Shown: piece after piece, positions 1 to 10,049 of the stretch
Layout of the letters: each line of letters opens with the position of its first letter
Position numbering within the stretch: the first letter of the stretch is position 1
Source of the DNA: Actinomycetes bacterium
GTDB lineage: Bacteria > Actinomycetota > Acidimicrobiia > Acidimicrobiales > RAAP-2
Assembly: GCA_021823525.1 (NCBI GenBank)
Contig: JAKANY010000011.1
Location: 1 to 64,000 of the forward strand
DNA length: 64,000 nucleotides
Reading direction: 5' to 3'
Position numbers and translations under genes: made by a program
The notes under the pieces: model-generated
Told to the model about the DNA's origin: nothing
The model's database searches: none
The model's input: the letters and a program-made list of their open reading frames with translations, nothing else

Positions 1-1678
<1,678 letters not shown>

Positions 1679-1679
<1 letters not shown>

Positions 1680-2767
1680 CAGAGCGTGACCGCCCCCGAC
1701 GCGACGAGGTTCTCGAAGCGCTCGAAGAGGTACCGGGCGTCGTGGGGCCCCGGCGCGGCCTCCGGGTGGTACTGGACCGAGAAGCACCGCTGCCGGGCGT
1801 CGAGCAGCCCCTCGACCACCCCGTCGTTGGCGTTGCGGTGCGTGATCACGGCCGAGCCCATCGATCCCTCGTCGACCGCGTAGTTGTGGTTCTGGGCCGT
1901 GATCTCGATGCGCCCCGTGGTCTCATCGCGCACGGGGTGGTTGCTCCCGTGGTGCCCGAAGGGCAACTTGTAGGTCCCCGCTCCCAGCGCCTGGGCGAGC
2001 AGCTGGTGCCCGAGGCAGATGCCCATGATGGGCACAGCGCCCAGGAGAGCGCGGATCTGCTCCACGTGCCACCCGAGGGCCGCGGGATCGCCGGGACCGT
2101 TGGACAGGAAGACGCCCTCGGGCTCACGAGCCAGGACGTCAGCAGCGCTCGTCGTCGCGGGGACCACGGTGACACGAAAGCGCTCGGCCAGCTGGCGCAC
2201 CATCGACCGCTTGATCCCGTAGTCGATCGCCACGATGCGCGGTCCCGCGTGGCCCGCGTCGAAGGGCTCCGGCGCGGTGACGCGGGCGACGAAGTCTTGA
2301 CCGTCGGTGCCCTGCGCGCGCGCCGCGCTCTCGCCGACGACCGAAGGATCGGCGTGTCCGAAAGCCCCGGGCAGGGCCCCGTGATCGCGCAGGTGTCGAG
2401 TGAGGCGCCTCGTGTCGATGCCCACGATAGCCGGGACGCCGTGCGCGATGAGGTAGTCCTCGAGCGATCCCTCCGCTCGCCATCCCGAGGGCGTCGCGGT
2501 GATCTCTCGCGCCACCAGGCCCGAGCACCACGTGCGGCGCGATTCGTCATCGGCCGCCGTGACCCCGTAGTTGCCCAGGTGCGGATAGGTGAAGGTCACG
2601 ATCTGACCGAAGTAGCTGGGGTCGGTCAGGATCTCCTGGTAGCCGCTGAGGGCCGTGTTGAACACGAACTCCCCCTGCGTGACGCCCGACTCCGGAAGAT
2701 GGCCCGCCGCCCAGCCGTGCAGCTCGAGGCCGTCACGCAGCACCAAGGTCGCGGGCTGGCGCGTCAC
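1679..2767 (-). CDS. carA: Carbamoyl-phosphate synthase small (glutaminase) subunit
   Basis: Glutamine amidotransferase subunit of carbamoyl-phosphate synthase (362 aa). The N-terminal CPSase small-chain domain (about 1-170) is followed by a class I glutaminase domain with nucleophile C251 in GICLGHQ and the H334/E336 pair in QYHPEA. The frame stays open far upstream, but the GTG at 2767 overlaps the pyrC stop by four bases (GTGA) and gives the normal family length, so that start is chosen. Ammonia is channelled to CarB, encoded by the next gene with a one-base overlap. Confidence 0.97.
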
Positions 2768-4041
2768 GCGATCTCCCCCTCGTGCGCCACCACCGTTCCC
2801 CGCACCAGCGTGGTGCGCGCGCGACCGCGCATCGCGCGACCGTGGTAGGGGGTGTTGCGTGCGCGGCTGTGGAGCCGGTCGCGATCGACGGTCCAGGTCG
2901 CCTGGGGGTCGAAGACCACGAGATTGGCGGTCTCGCCCGCCTCGACCCAGCCTCCGTGCTCCGCGAGCCCGGCCAGGGCGGCGGGGCGGCGGCTCAGCAC
3001 CGCAAAGAAGCGCGTCGGTTCGGCGCTCTCGGCTCCCAGGGCCTCGAACGTCAGGGCCGCCGCGTGCTCCAGTCCCAGCACGCCCGCGGGCGCCTCGTCG
3101 AAGGGCTGATCCTTGGCCTCGGGCGCGTGCGGGGCGTGGTCGGTGGCCACGGCGTCGATCTCGCCCTCGCGCAGGCCCCGCCGGAGTGCGGCGACGTCGG
3201 CGGGCGTGCGCAGTGGCGGATTCACCTTGAAGTTGGCGTCGTAGTGTTCGCACGCCGACTCGTCGAGGGTGAAGTGGTGCGGCGCGATCTCGGCGCTGAC
3301 GTCGACGCCCCCACGACGCGCCGACACGATGGCCGCCAGGGCCGCGGCCGTCGACACGTGCAAGAAGTGGATCGGGGCGCCGACCTCCCGGGCCAGTTCG
3401 AGGTCGCGCAGCACCGTCACCAGCTCGGCCACGGCCGGCCGCCCGGTCAGGCCGAGCCGCCCGCTCCAGACGCCCTCGTTCATCACGCCCTCGGCCACGA
3501 GGTCGGGGTCCTCGGCGTGCTCGGCCACGCGCACCCCGAGGGGACGCGCGTAGGCCAGCGCGCGACGCAGCACCGCCGCGTCGCGCACCGCCACGCCGTC
3601 ATCGGTGAACAGCCGGACGCCGATCGCGGCCAACTCAGCCATCGGGGTCAGGTTCTCGCCGCGGCGCCCGACGGTGATCGCCGCCGCCGCGCCCACGTCC
3701 ACTAGCGCCCGACGCCCGGCCTCAAGCACGTAGCCGACAGCGGCGACGCTGTCGAGTGGCGGCTCGGTATTGGGCATGGCGATCACGGCACCGTACCCGC
3801 CGACGGCCGCGGCCCGTGCGCCACTCTCGATGGTCTCGGCGTCCTCGTGACCCGGCTCGCGCAGGTGCGCGTGCAAGTCGACGAAGGCCGGACCGACCCA
3901 GCAGCCCTCCGCGTCGACGACCTCCGCTCCGCGGGCCGCCAGCCCCGGGCCGATCTCGCGGACCTTCCCGTCAATCACCAGGACGTCGGCCACCCGGGTC
4001 TCGCGGCCCACGACCAGGCCCTGGCGGATCAGCACCTTCAC
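2764..4041 (-). CDS. pyrC: Dihydroorotase
   Basis: Zinc amidohydrolase that cyclises N-carbamoyl-aspartate to dihydroorotate, the third pyrimidine step (425 aa). It carries the metal-binding DLHAHLREPG motif near residue 58, then NTEPP, TDDG, AEHAED, LHVST and the late DHAPH motif with the metal-ligand aspartate. This is the long class I form typical of actinobacteria, not the short E. coli form. The GTG at 4041 overlaps the pyrB stop by four bases; an upstream in-frame extension was rejected because it runs antisense-like through pyrB and has no family similarity. Confidence 0.96.
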   Translation of the reverse strand: MKVLIRQGLVVGRETRVADVLVIDGKVREIGPGLAARGAEVVDAEGCWVGPAFVDLHAHLREPGHEDAETIESGARAAAVGGYGAVIAMPNTEPPLDSVAAVGYVLEAGRRALVDVGAAAAITVGRRGENLTPMAELAAIGVRLFTDDGVAVRDAAVLRRALAYARPLGVRVAEHAEDPDLVAEGVMNEGVWSGRLGLTGRPAVAELVTVLRDLELAREVGAPIHFLHVSTAAALAAIVSARRGGVDVSAEIAPHHFTLDESACEHYDANFKVNPPLRTPADVAALRRGLREGEIDAVATDHAPHAPEAKDQPFDEAPAGVLGLEHAAALTFEALGAESAEPTRFFAVLSRRPAALAGLAEHGGWVEAGETANLVVFDPQATWTVDRDRLHSRARNTPYHGRAMRGRARTTLVRGTVVAHEGEIA

Positions 4042-5015
4042 AGCTCTCCCTCCCTGGCCCCGGCCACCGTCAAGAACAGCACGGCCATCCGGATCGGGAC
4101 GCCGTTGGCGACCTGTCGCGTGATCACCGACGCGGGAGCGTCGGCCACGGCAGCGTCGATCTCGATCCCGCGGTTGATCGGGCCCGGATGCATGACCAGG
4201 GCCTCCGGTCGCACCAGCGCAAAGCGCTCCTGGGTCAAGCCGAACGTGGCGGTGAACTCCGCGAGGCTCGGGACGAATCGACCCGTCCCCCGCTCCTGTT
4301 GCAGGCGCAGCAGCGCCAGCACGTCCGCCCACTCGAGCGAGTCGCGCAGGGAGTCCACTACGGTCACCGGCCAGGTCTCGATGCCCGGTGGCAGGAGCGT
4401 CGGCGGCGCCGCCACGCGGACCGTCGCGCCGAGGGCGACGTACGCGTCGATGTCGCTGCGCGCCACGCGGCTGTGGCGGATGTCGCCCACCATCAGGACG
4501 TGGAGGCCCTCGAACAGCGCCGCGCCGGTCTCCGAACCCCGAGCCCCTCGGCGCGCCGCGAGGATCTGGCGCACGGTGAAGACGTCCAGGAGTCCCTGGG
4601 TGGGGTGCTGGTGCTGACCGTCGCCCGCGTTGATCACGCGCACGTGCGGCACGTAGCGAGCCACCTGCTCGGCCGCCCCGCTGGCGCGATGGCGCAGAAC
4701 CACCGCGTCGATGCCCAGCGCCTCGATCGTGGCGATGGTGTCCCGCAGCGACTCGCCCTTCTTGACGCTGCTCGAGGCGACCGCGAGCGACAGCACATCG
4801 GCGCTCAGGCGCTTGGCCGCCGTCTCGAAGCTGAGCCGCGTCCGGGTGGACTCCTCGTAGAACAACGAGGCCACGACCCGACCCCGCAGCGCGGGGACCT
4901 TCTTGACACTGCGACGGTTCACCTCGACGAAAGATTCGGCGGTGTCGAGCACCTCGAGGAGGTCCTCAGGAGTGAGTCCTCGCAGGCTCAGCAGGCTCTG
5001 ACCCCGGACGCTCAT
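4038..5015 (-). CDS. pyrB: Aspartate carbamoyltransferase catalytic subunit
   Basis: Transfers the carbamoyl group from carbamoyl phosphate to aspartate (325 aa). The phosphate-binding loop STRTR is at residues 56-60, followed by a VKKGES loop near 84, HRASG at about 109 and HPTQ at 137-140, all diagnostic. No regulatory pyrI gene is adjacent, as expected for actinobacteria. The ATG overlaps the pyrR stop by four bases (ATGA), so translation should follow pyrR and share its PyrR control. Confidence 0.97.
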   Translation of the reverse strand: MSVRGQSLLSLRGLTPEDLLEVLDTAESFVEVNRRSVKKVPALRGRVVASLFYEESTRTRLSFETAAKRLSADVLSLAVASSSVKKGESLRDTIATIEALGIDAVVLRHRASGAAEQVARYVPHVRVINAGDGQHQHPTQGLLDVFTVRQILAARRGARGSETGAALFEGLHVLMVGDIRHSRVARSDIDAYVALGATVRVAAPPTLLPPGIETWPVTVVDSLRDSLEWADVLALLRLQQERGTGRFVPSLAEFTATFGLTQERFALVRPEALVMHPGPINRGIEIDAAVADAPASVITRQVANGVPIRMAVLFLTVAGAREGEL

Positions 5016-5590
5016 TCCCCCGCCTCCTCGTCGCCGTGTCGCTCACCGATCCACACGCCCTCGGGCGTCGCCACCACCGCCTCGCGGCGCGAGGTCGGAA
5101 CGTTCTTGCCCACGTAGTCAGCGCGGATGGGGAGCTCGCGGTGCCCGCGGTCGACCAGGACCGCGAGCTGGATGGCGCGAGGTCGGCCCCACTCGGCGAG
5201 AGCGTTGAGCGCGGCGCGGATGGTCCGACCGGTGAAGAGCACGTCGTCGACCAGGACGACCACCGCGTCGGTGAGATCGACCGGGATCGAGGTCGTCTGG
5301 GGTCCGCGCAGGGGCCGTCGATCGAGGTCGTCTCGATGGAAGGCGACGTCGATCGAGCCACTCGCCACCGTCGTGGGGCTCAGCTCGGTCAGTTCGCGCG
5401 CGAGGAACTCCCCCAGGGCCACGCCCCCGTGCTGCAGTCCCAGGACGACCAGCACCGGCACGTCGGCGTTCCGCTCGACGATCTCGTGGGCCATGCGCCT
5501 CAGGGCCCGGCGAACGGCGGTCGCGTCCAGGAGCTGGGCACGGGCAACGAAGCCGCCGCCCGCCGGCCCGGTCATCGCCCTGTCGCTCAC
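5012..5590 (-). CDS. pyrR: PyrR bifunctional pyr-operon regulator / uracil phosphoribosyltransferase
   Basis: PRTase-fold RNA-binding regulator (192 aa) that binds the pyr leader when UMP is high; family members may also convert uracil to UMP. The PRPP motif VVLVDDVLFTGRT is at about 111-123. The GTG start at 5590 is chosen because GGGAGG (5595-5600) lies just upstream, while the next ATG at 5575 is too far from it. The protein begins with a short glycine-rich extension before the conserved LLDATAVRRAL segment. It is first in the pyr operon and sits beside its probable own binding hairpin at 5606-5625. Confidence 0.96.
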   Translation of the reverse strand: MSDRAMTGPAGGGFVARAQLLDATAVRRALRRMAHEIVERNADVPVLVVLGLQHGGVALGEFLARELTELSPTTVASGSIDVAFHRDDLDRRPLRGPQTTSIPVDLTDAVVVLVDDVLFTGRTIRAALNALAEWGRPRAIQLAVLVDRGHRELPIRADYVGKNVPTSRREAVVATPEGVWIGERHGDEEAGE

Positions 5591-5605
5591 CCTGCCTCCC
5601 GCCGT

Positions 5606-5625
5606 ACGGGCCTCACGGGACCCGT
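5606..5625 (-). promoter_or_regulatory. PyrR-binding RNA hairpin in the pyr leader
   Basis: On the minus strand the leader contains ACGGG-UCCCGUGAGG-CCCGU: a perfect five-base-pair stem closing a ten-base loop. The loop UCCCGUGAGG matches the conserved PyrR recognition loop UCCNGNGAGG exactly. It ends about five bases before the Shine-Dalgarno GGGAGG of pyrR. In mycobacteria PyrR acts by repressing translation at the leader, and the placement fits that mode; no terminator/antiterminator pair is visible. Binding is inferred. Confidence 0.82.
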
Positions 5626-5642
5626 TTCACGACGCTGGGACG

Positions 5643-5648
5643 ACTGTA
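5643..5648 (-). promoter_or_regulatory. Putative -10 element of the pyr operon
   Basis: TACAGT on the minus strand, about 53 bases upstream of the pyrR start. Transcription from here would give a leader of roughly 45 bases that includes the PyrR hairpin. No convincing -35 element was seen. Read-through from ctaG, whose stop is only 12 bases upstream, is an alternative. Confidence 0.4.
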
Positions 5649-5659
5649 GCAGCCGCTGC

Positions 5660-6571
5660 TCAGGGCTCTACGACGTCCGCAGCGCGGCGCACCTCGGTGC
5701 TGGCCAGCGCCGTGTGCTGGCGCCAGTGCTCGAACGCCTCGCTCACCGAGCCCTCCGACTCAATCACCCGCCGGAGCAGTAGCGCCAGCGAGGGGAGCGC
5801 CCAGAAGTCGCCACAGACCCACAGGATCGCGGCGCCGATCTGCTGATCGGCGAAGGCCGGCAACGTCACACCCGGCACGTGGTCGTACGACGGGTACCAC
5901 GAGGTCGTGGTGAGGATGCTCATCGAGATGGCCAGCAGCGTCATGATGGCGTTGGTCGCCAGGATCGCCCCGATCTGGAACGCGGGTCCCCGCCGGGGCC
6001 GCCACGGATGGGACGGGATGATCTGCAGCCAGAAGAGCGTCCCGGTCACGAGGAAGCTCCCGTGCATGAGCACCACGTGCGCCCACGCGTTGCGCTCGGA
6101 GAACTCGAACAGCGCGGGGACGTGCCAGGCGAGCATCGAGGCGTTGAAGGACACGACGGCGGTCCAGGGATGGCCCGCGACACGCCCGACGGATCGCAGC
6201 CACGCCCAGCGCGGTTCGCGGATCACGGCGCGCATCAGCCGACGGCGCGCCCGAACCGGCAGTGCGAACAGGAGCGGCACCCACGGAGCACCCGCGACGA
6301 TGAGGATCGGCACGAAGAACGCGGCGACCACGTGATCGATCATGTGGACGAAGAAGTAGCTCCCCGCCCAGTAGTCCAGCGGCGAGTCGATGCTCACCAC
6401 CAGGAGGGCGAGCCCGCCGTAGAAGAGCCACGCCCGCCGACGCCGCCCGCGCTCGTGGGCGGGCGTGGCGCGCCGCGCCAGGCGCGCCAGCCCCCATTCG
6501 TGGGCGACCACCACCGCCGCGACCAGCGCCATGACGGGCCCGAAGCTCCAGTGCGCGCTCAGGTAGGTCAC
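5660..6571 (-). CDS. ctaG: CtaG-family cytochrome oxidase assembly membrane protein
   Basis: Caa3_CtaG-family integral membrane protein (303 aa) with about six or seven hydrophobic segments, implicated in assembling aa3/caa3 oxidases in Gram-positives. Family-like features are HMIDHVVAAFFVPILIVAGA near residue 76, the WHVPALFEFS segment and ADQQIGAAILWVCGD near the C-terminus. It overlaps the upstream small membrane-protein gene by four bases (ATGA). A second homologue lies at 8509-9249. The pyrR leader begins just after its stop, so it could be cotranscribed into the pyr operon. Confidence 0.9.
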   Translation of the reverse strand: MTYLSAHWSFGPVMALVAAVVVAHEWGLARLARRATPAHERGRRRRAWLFYGGLALLVVSIDSPLDYWAGSYFFVHMIDHVVAAFFVPILIVAGAPWVPLLFALPVRARRRLMRAVIREPRWAWLRSVGRVAGHPWTAVVSFNASMLAWHVPALFEFSERNAWAHVVLMHGSFLVTGTLFWLQIIPSHPWRPRRGPAFQIGAILATNAIMTLLAISMSILTTTSWYPSYDHVPGVTLPAFADQQIGAAILWVCGDFWALPSLALLLRRVIESEGSVSEAFEHWRQHTALASTEVRRAADVVEP

Positions 6572-6921
6572 GGTGTCGCCCCGCGCCGGCGGCCGTCATC
6601 GCCCCCCTCGTCAGGGTCGCCGTCGACCTGCCGCGCAGCCTGGGCGTCCAGCCACGCCCGGCGCATCGCGTCGTACTCAGGAGCCAGCCCCGGATCCGGG
6701 CGCGCGGACCGCACCCGGGGCTCGCCGTGCAAGACGCGCCACCACGCGTACACGGCGAACGCGGCCAGCAGGGGCCACTCCACGACGTACGCCCAGCTCA
6801 GGGCGTTGCCGTGCTCTGCGCGTCCCAACTCGAACCAGAACGCGGCACCGCACAGCGCGATCCCCGCGACGAACAGCAGATGGGTTCTCCACGCGGTGCC
6901 CGGACCCTCGCCCCGGCTCAC
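6568..6921 (-). CDS. Small membrane protein of the SWAYVxEWP family (copy 1)
   Basis: A 117-residue protein with two predicted transmembrane helices (about 13-32 and 42-62) around the signature GNALSWAYVVEWPLLAAFAV, followed by a charged cytoplasmic tail. The core closely matches the protein at 13806-14195, so the two are paralogues at opposite ends of the oxidase block. I do not know a biochemical function; similar short proteins are, to my knowledge, common in actinobacteria. It starts with GTG at 6921 and overlaps ctaG by four bases, which suggests a role linked to oxidase assembly or stability. Confidence 0.8.
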   Translation of the reverse strand: MSRGEGPGTAWRTHLLFVAGIALCGAAFWFELGRAEHGNALSWAYVVEWPLLAAFAVYAWWRVLHGEPRVRSARPDPGLAPEYDAMRRAWLDAQAARQVDGDPDEGGDDGRRRGATP

Positions 6922-6962
6922 GCGCGCTGCGCCCCCAGGCGGCCTCCCGCGGTCACGCCACG

Positions 6963-6968
6963 ACTGTA
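6963..6968 (-). promoter_or_regulatory. Putative -10 element upstream of copy-1 small membrane protein and ctaG
   Basis: TACAGT on the minus strand, 41 bases before the GTG at 6921, in the intergenic gap shared with the divergent Sco1-like gene. It resembles the TACAGT found before pyrR and before the copy-2 small membrane protein. No clear -35 element. Confidence 0.35.
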
Positions 6969-7028
6969 CCGGCCCTCAGGCGGCCCCAGCCCGCTCGGCG
7001 CGTGCGACCAGTAGCGTCCCTGAGAAGA

Positions 7029-7817
7029 ATGTCAACTCCTCTTCCCCCTCCGTCTGACGAGGAGCGCGAGGCCTTCCGCACCGCGGCGATCCGCGCCGGT
7101 CGCACACCTGTGCCGCGCGGCTTCCTCCTCCTGGTCGCTGCGGCCTTCGTCGTGCTCGGTGGTGGTGGCGTGCTCCTCGAGCACGTGCTCGGCGGTTCGA
7201 GCGCGCCGCCATCCCCGGTGACGACGACCACGGCACCGGCCAATGTCCACCCGCCCTCACCCACCGCGATCCTGGGCCTGCATCGGCTGTCGGGCGCGCG
7301 CGCGCCCGCCATCGCCCTCGTCGACCAGAACGGCCGCCCCTGGTCGCTCGCGGACGCGCGGGGCCGGACCGTACTGCTCGCCTTCTGGAATGCGCGCTGT
7401 GACGACATCTGCCCGGTCGTGGGGACCGAGCTGCGCGAGGCCCGCGCCCTCCTCGCGCCGCGGCCACCACTCATCGTGATCGTCAACACCGATCCTCGCG
7501 CGACCTCCGTCGTGGCGCGCCCCGCGGCCCTGGTCGCCACCGGACTCCTTCGCCCCGGGGTGCTGTTCTTGAACGGCGATCTGGCTCAGTTGAATGCGAC
7601 CTGGGCGCGCTACGGCATCCAGGTTCACGTGACCTCGGCCAGCGCCGTGCCGATCCACAACGACGCGCTCTACGTCATCGATGGTCGAGGGCGCCTGCGC
7701 GACCTGGTGACGCCCTTCGCCGACGAGAGTCGTGCGGGACGCTTCACGCTGGGTGCGGCCACCGAGCGCGCCTTCGCCCGCGCGCTGGCGACGTTGACCG
7801 GTAGTGTGAGCGCGTGA
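7029..7817 (+). CDS. Sco1/SenC-like copper chaperone, membrane anchored
   Basis: Thioredoxin-fold protein (262 aa) of the Sco1/SenC family, which delivers copper to the CuA site of oxidase subunit II. One N-terminal transmembrane helix (about 31-50) is followed by a Thr/Pro-rich linker and an extracytoplasmic domain with the copper-binding pair C124-xxx-C128 (CDDICP) and the conserved histidine H210 (IHNDALYVID). The ATG at 7029 is chosen because it gives a clean signal-anchor; upstream in-frame sequence is implausible. It overlaps the next gene by four bases and diverges from the ctaG unit. Confidence 0.88.
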   Translation: MSTPLPPPSDEEREAFRTAAIRAGRTPVPRGFLLLVAAAFVVLGGGGVLLEHVLGGSSAPPSPVTTTTAPANVHPPSPTAILGLHRLSGARAPAIALVDQNGRPWSLADARGRTVLLAFWNARCDDICPVVGTELREARALLAPRPPLIVIVNTDPRATSVVARPAALVATGLLRPGVLFLNGDLAQLNATWARYGIQVHVTSASAVPIHNDALYVIDGRGRLRDLVTPFADESRAGRFTLGAATERAFARALATLTGSVSA

Positions 7818-8494
7818 CGGGCGCCGACAGCGAGGAACGCGCCAGCGCCTACGAACCGGGCTCGATGCCCGCATCCACCCTGGTGGTCCGCAAGGCGGTC
7901 TGGTACCGCCGTCCGTGGTTCCTCATCGCGGTTACCGTCGCCATCGTGCTCGTCGCCTCGATCGCGGTCGACCTGCCCCACCACGTGACGCCCGCGCAGG
8001 ACGCTGCGGACCAGAACGCGACGATCGCGCTGATCAACACGGACATCGCCGCGTGCAGCTTCGCGCTCACCGAGAGCTACCAGTTCTACGGCGACTGGCG
8101 CCGCGGCGTCCTGACCGCCTCGGAGAAGGGCCAACTGCCACCCCTGCTCGCCCAGGACCAGACCTCGTGCACCCTGGCCAGCGGACCACTCTACGACCTC
8201 ACCAACAACGTGCAGCCCGCGGACACCGACGCGGGGCGCAAGGTCGACGCGGCCTACCAGGTCGTGATCAGCTGGGCCACGAACGACGCCAAAGACGCGA
8301 TCACCGACATCATCCACCTCATCACCTCACGCGCGTCGACGCAGAAGTACCTGCGGGATCTGTCGCGACGTGATGCGTACCTGCGCGAGGATCGCCGGCA
8401 GGTCGACGGCCTCATCGCCCAGGCCTCGGCGATCCTGCACCGTCCGCTGACGGCGATTCGCCTGCCTCGGCTCCCGGCCCTCGGCCCTCTCTAG
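7814..8494 (+). CDS. Single-pass membrane protein of unknown function
   Basis: A 226-residue protein starting at a GTG that overlaps the Sco1-like stop by four bases. One transmembrane helix (about 35-55) follows a charged N-terminus containing RKAVWYRRPW; the rest is predicted helical and extracytoplasmic, with two cysteines near residues 77 and 119. I do not recognise the family. Strict coupling to the copper chaperone and position inside the oxidase block suggest a role in oxidase assembly. The C-terminus is proline/leucine rich. Confidence 0.72.
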   Translation: MTGADSEERASAYEPGSMPASTLVVRKAVWYRRPWFLIAVTVAIVLVASIAVDLPHHVTPAQDAADQNATIALINTDIAACSFALTESYQFYGDWRRGVLTASEKGQLPPLLAQDQTSCTLASGPLYDLTNNVQPADTDAGRKVDAAYQVVISWATNDAKDAITDIIHLITSRASTQKYLRDLSRRDAYLREDRRQVDGLIAQASAILHRPLTAIRLPRLPALGPL

Positions 8495-8508
8495 ATCTTC
8501 CAGTCCCC

Positions 8509-9249
8509 TCAGTCACGCGGGCCGAAGAAGCCCCGATCACGCTCGCGGCGCACCAGCCGGTACAGCTCGTCGTCGGGGTCCTCTTCGCTCTGGAGCCACC
8601 GGGCGAGGTTGGCGAAGACGATCGGCAGGAACACCGCGGCCGTGACCACCCACACCGCACCCGACGCCAGCTGCTGATCGGCGACGCGCGACAGGCTGCG
8701 CGTGCCGTGGAACACGTCGTACCACGAGTGCGCCGACATGCCGTCGAGATACGCGAGCACCCAGACCACCCACATCACAACGGCCGAGACCCCGATGCGA
8801 TAGGGCCGCGACGTACCGGGCCGCAGCGGGGGCGACACGACCAGGTCGGCGAGGAGCGCCGTCCCCGCTACCACCAGGGTGAGCGCCTCGAACACCATCA
8901 GCACCGGGTAACGGACGATGGCGTCCACCGCCGGTGCCGAGCGCCACGCGATGGCCAGGGCCACGAACGCGAAGGCCTCGCCCAGCGAGCGACGCTGGCC
9001 CCGCACGCCGGGCGGGCGCGCTCGGCCAAGCAGCCGCACCTGGTCCCCGGCGTCGACGCGCACCCACCCCAGAGCGTGCCACGGTGCCCCCACCACCAGC
9101 AGCGCCGGCGTGACGAAGCCGAACGTCAGGTACTGGAGCGTCTCGACGAGCTCGTAGCGCTGCGCCAGAGGTGCGACCGGAGGCAGCAGCGCCGCGAGCC
9201 AGGTTGCGAGCCCGACGACCGCGAGCCACCCGCGCGCGTGTCGCACCAC
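8509..9249 (-). CDS. ctaG: Second CtaG-family cytochrome oxidase assembly protein
   Basis: Divergent CtaG-type membrane protein (about 246 aa) with some six hydrophobic segments. It shares with the homologue at 5660-6571 the early PALLVVGAPWHALG segment, SAHSWYDVFH and the late ADQQLASGAVWVV motif. The frame is open to an ATG-type codon at 9297, but that would overlap the 37-residue gene upstream; GTG codons at 9249 and 9246 follow GGGGGA and fit better. It is the last gene of the minus-strand cox operon. Its exact role relative to the first CtaG is unknown. Confidence 0.85.
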   Translation of the reverse strand: MVRHARGWLAVVGLATWLAALLPPVAPLAQRYELVETLQYLTFGFVTPALLVVGAPWHALGWVRVDAGDQVRLLGRARPPGVRGQRRSLGEAFAFVALAIAWRSAPAVDAIVRYPVLMVFEALTLVVAGTALLADLVVSPPLRPGTSRPYRIGVSAVVMWVVWVLAYLDGMSAHSWYDVFHGTRSLSRVADQQLASGAVWVVTAAVFLPIVFANLARWLQSEEDPDDELYRLVRRERDRGFFGPRD

Positions 9250-9259
9250 GGGTCCCCCA

Positions 9260-9373
9260 TCACTCCGAACGATGGCGCTGGAAGAACCCCCACACAAGAA
9301 CTCCGATGAGCACGGCCAGCAAGACGAGCGTCGTCTGCACCTGCGCGCCCAGATAGATATCCGCGAGCACCAT
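9260..9373 (-). CDS. 37-residue single-pass membrane protein in the cox operon
   Basis: Short frame between subunit III and the second ctaG: ATG at 9373, TGA at 9262-9260. The peptide begins MVLADIYLGAQVQ, has one strongly hydrophobic helix (about 14-32, ending VLVWGFF) and closes with a basic tail QRHRSE. AGGGG precedes the ATG. Length, topology and position resemble small accessory subunits of haem-copper oxidases such as CcoQ/CtaF-like peptides, but I cannot assign it to a family. It fills what would otherwise be an unexplained gap of about 140 bases in a tightly packed operon. Confidence 0.68.
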   Translation of the reverse strand: MVLADIYLGAQVQTTLVLLAVLIGVLVWGFFQRHRSE

Positions 9374-9391
9374 CACCCCTTTCCGCTGGCC

Positions 9392-10042
9392 CTACATCTG
9401 GTAGAACATCAAGAACAAGAACGCGCCGCTCACTGCGGCGAAACCGGCGAAGTACGTCATCGCCGCGACGTTCGCGCGCCACGACTGAGCCACCGCGCTC
9501 GTCGAGAGGAGGCCCGGGGCGCCGAGCTCCCGGCGCAGCCGCAGGGATCGCGCCAGCGTCGTCTCCACCCAGAAGATCACGACTACCAGGGTCATGATGT
9601 TGAACACCCCAAAGCCGATGAACGTCGACGCGTAGCCGCTCGATCCGGGGTAGAAGGGCAGTGACGAGAGCTCCCAGATCTGCACGATGAGCGCGATCAC
9701 GCCGGTGATCAGCCCCGTCCAGCCCGCGACCTGCCAGTCGAGCACGCTCCCGCCGCGCAGGCGCCGGCGCCCGACGACCGCCATGAGCCCCGTGGCCACC
9801 GTCGCCAGCATGACGACCCATCCGTAGTGGGTGGGCGCCGTCACGTGGTGAGGGCGCCACAGCAGGCCGTTGTTGGCCGAGCGCAGGTAGAAGTACGCGA
9901 ACACCAGCGAGGCGATCAGGAAGGTGTACATCCCGATGAACAGGCGCCCTCCCGACCAGATCGACCCGATGTGGGCGCGAAGCTCGAACTCGGCCTCCTC
10001 GGGGGTGGACTCGTAGCCCTGGTTCAGAGTCTTGGTCATCAT
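9392..10042 (-). CDS. ctaE: Cytochrome c oxidase subunit III
   Basis: Subunit III of the aa3-type oxidase (216 aa), a five-helix membrane protein that stabilises the catalytic core. Conserved segments are RLFIGMYTFLIASLVFAYFY, a QIWELSSLPF helix and VNIFWVE-like FWVETTLARS. It has the five-helix rather than seven-helix form, usual in actinobacteria. A strong GAGGAG lies just before the tandem ATGATG start. It follows ctaD after seven bases in the operon cupredoxin-ctaC-ctaD-ctaE. Confidence 0.93.
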   Translation of the reverse strand: MMTKTLNQGYESTPEEAEFELRAHIGSIWSGGRLFIGMYTFLIASLVFAYFYLRSANNGLLWRPHHVTAPTHYGWVVMLATVATGLMAVVGRRRLRGGSVLDWQVAGWTGLITGVIALIVQIWELSSLPFYPGSSGYASTFIGFGVFNIMTLVVVIFWVETTLARSLRLRRELGAPGLLSTSAVAQSWRANVAAMTYFAGFAAVSGAFLFLMFYQM

Positions 10043-10049
10043 CTGCTCC

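Noticed and set aside
2768..3253. N-terminal extension of carA upstream of GTG 2767
   Set aside because: It runs out of frame inside pyrC and has no family similarity; the GTGA overlap gives the correct start. Similar extensions of pyrC, menA, menB, tyrS, murB, murC and murG were rejected on the same grounds.
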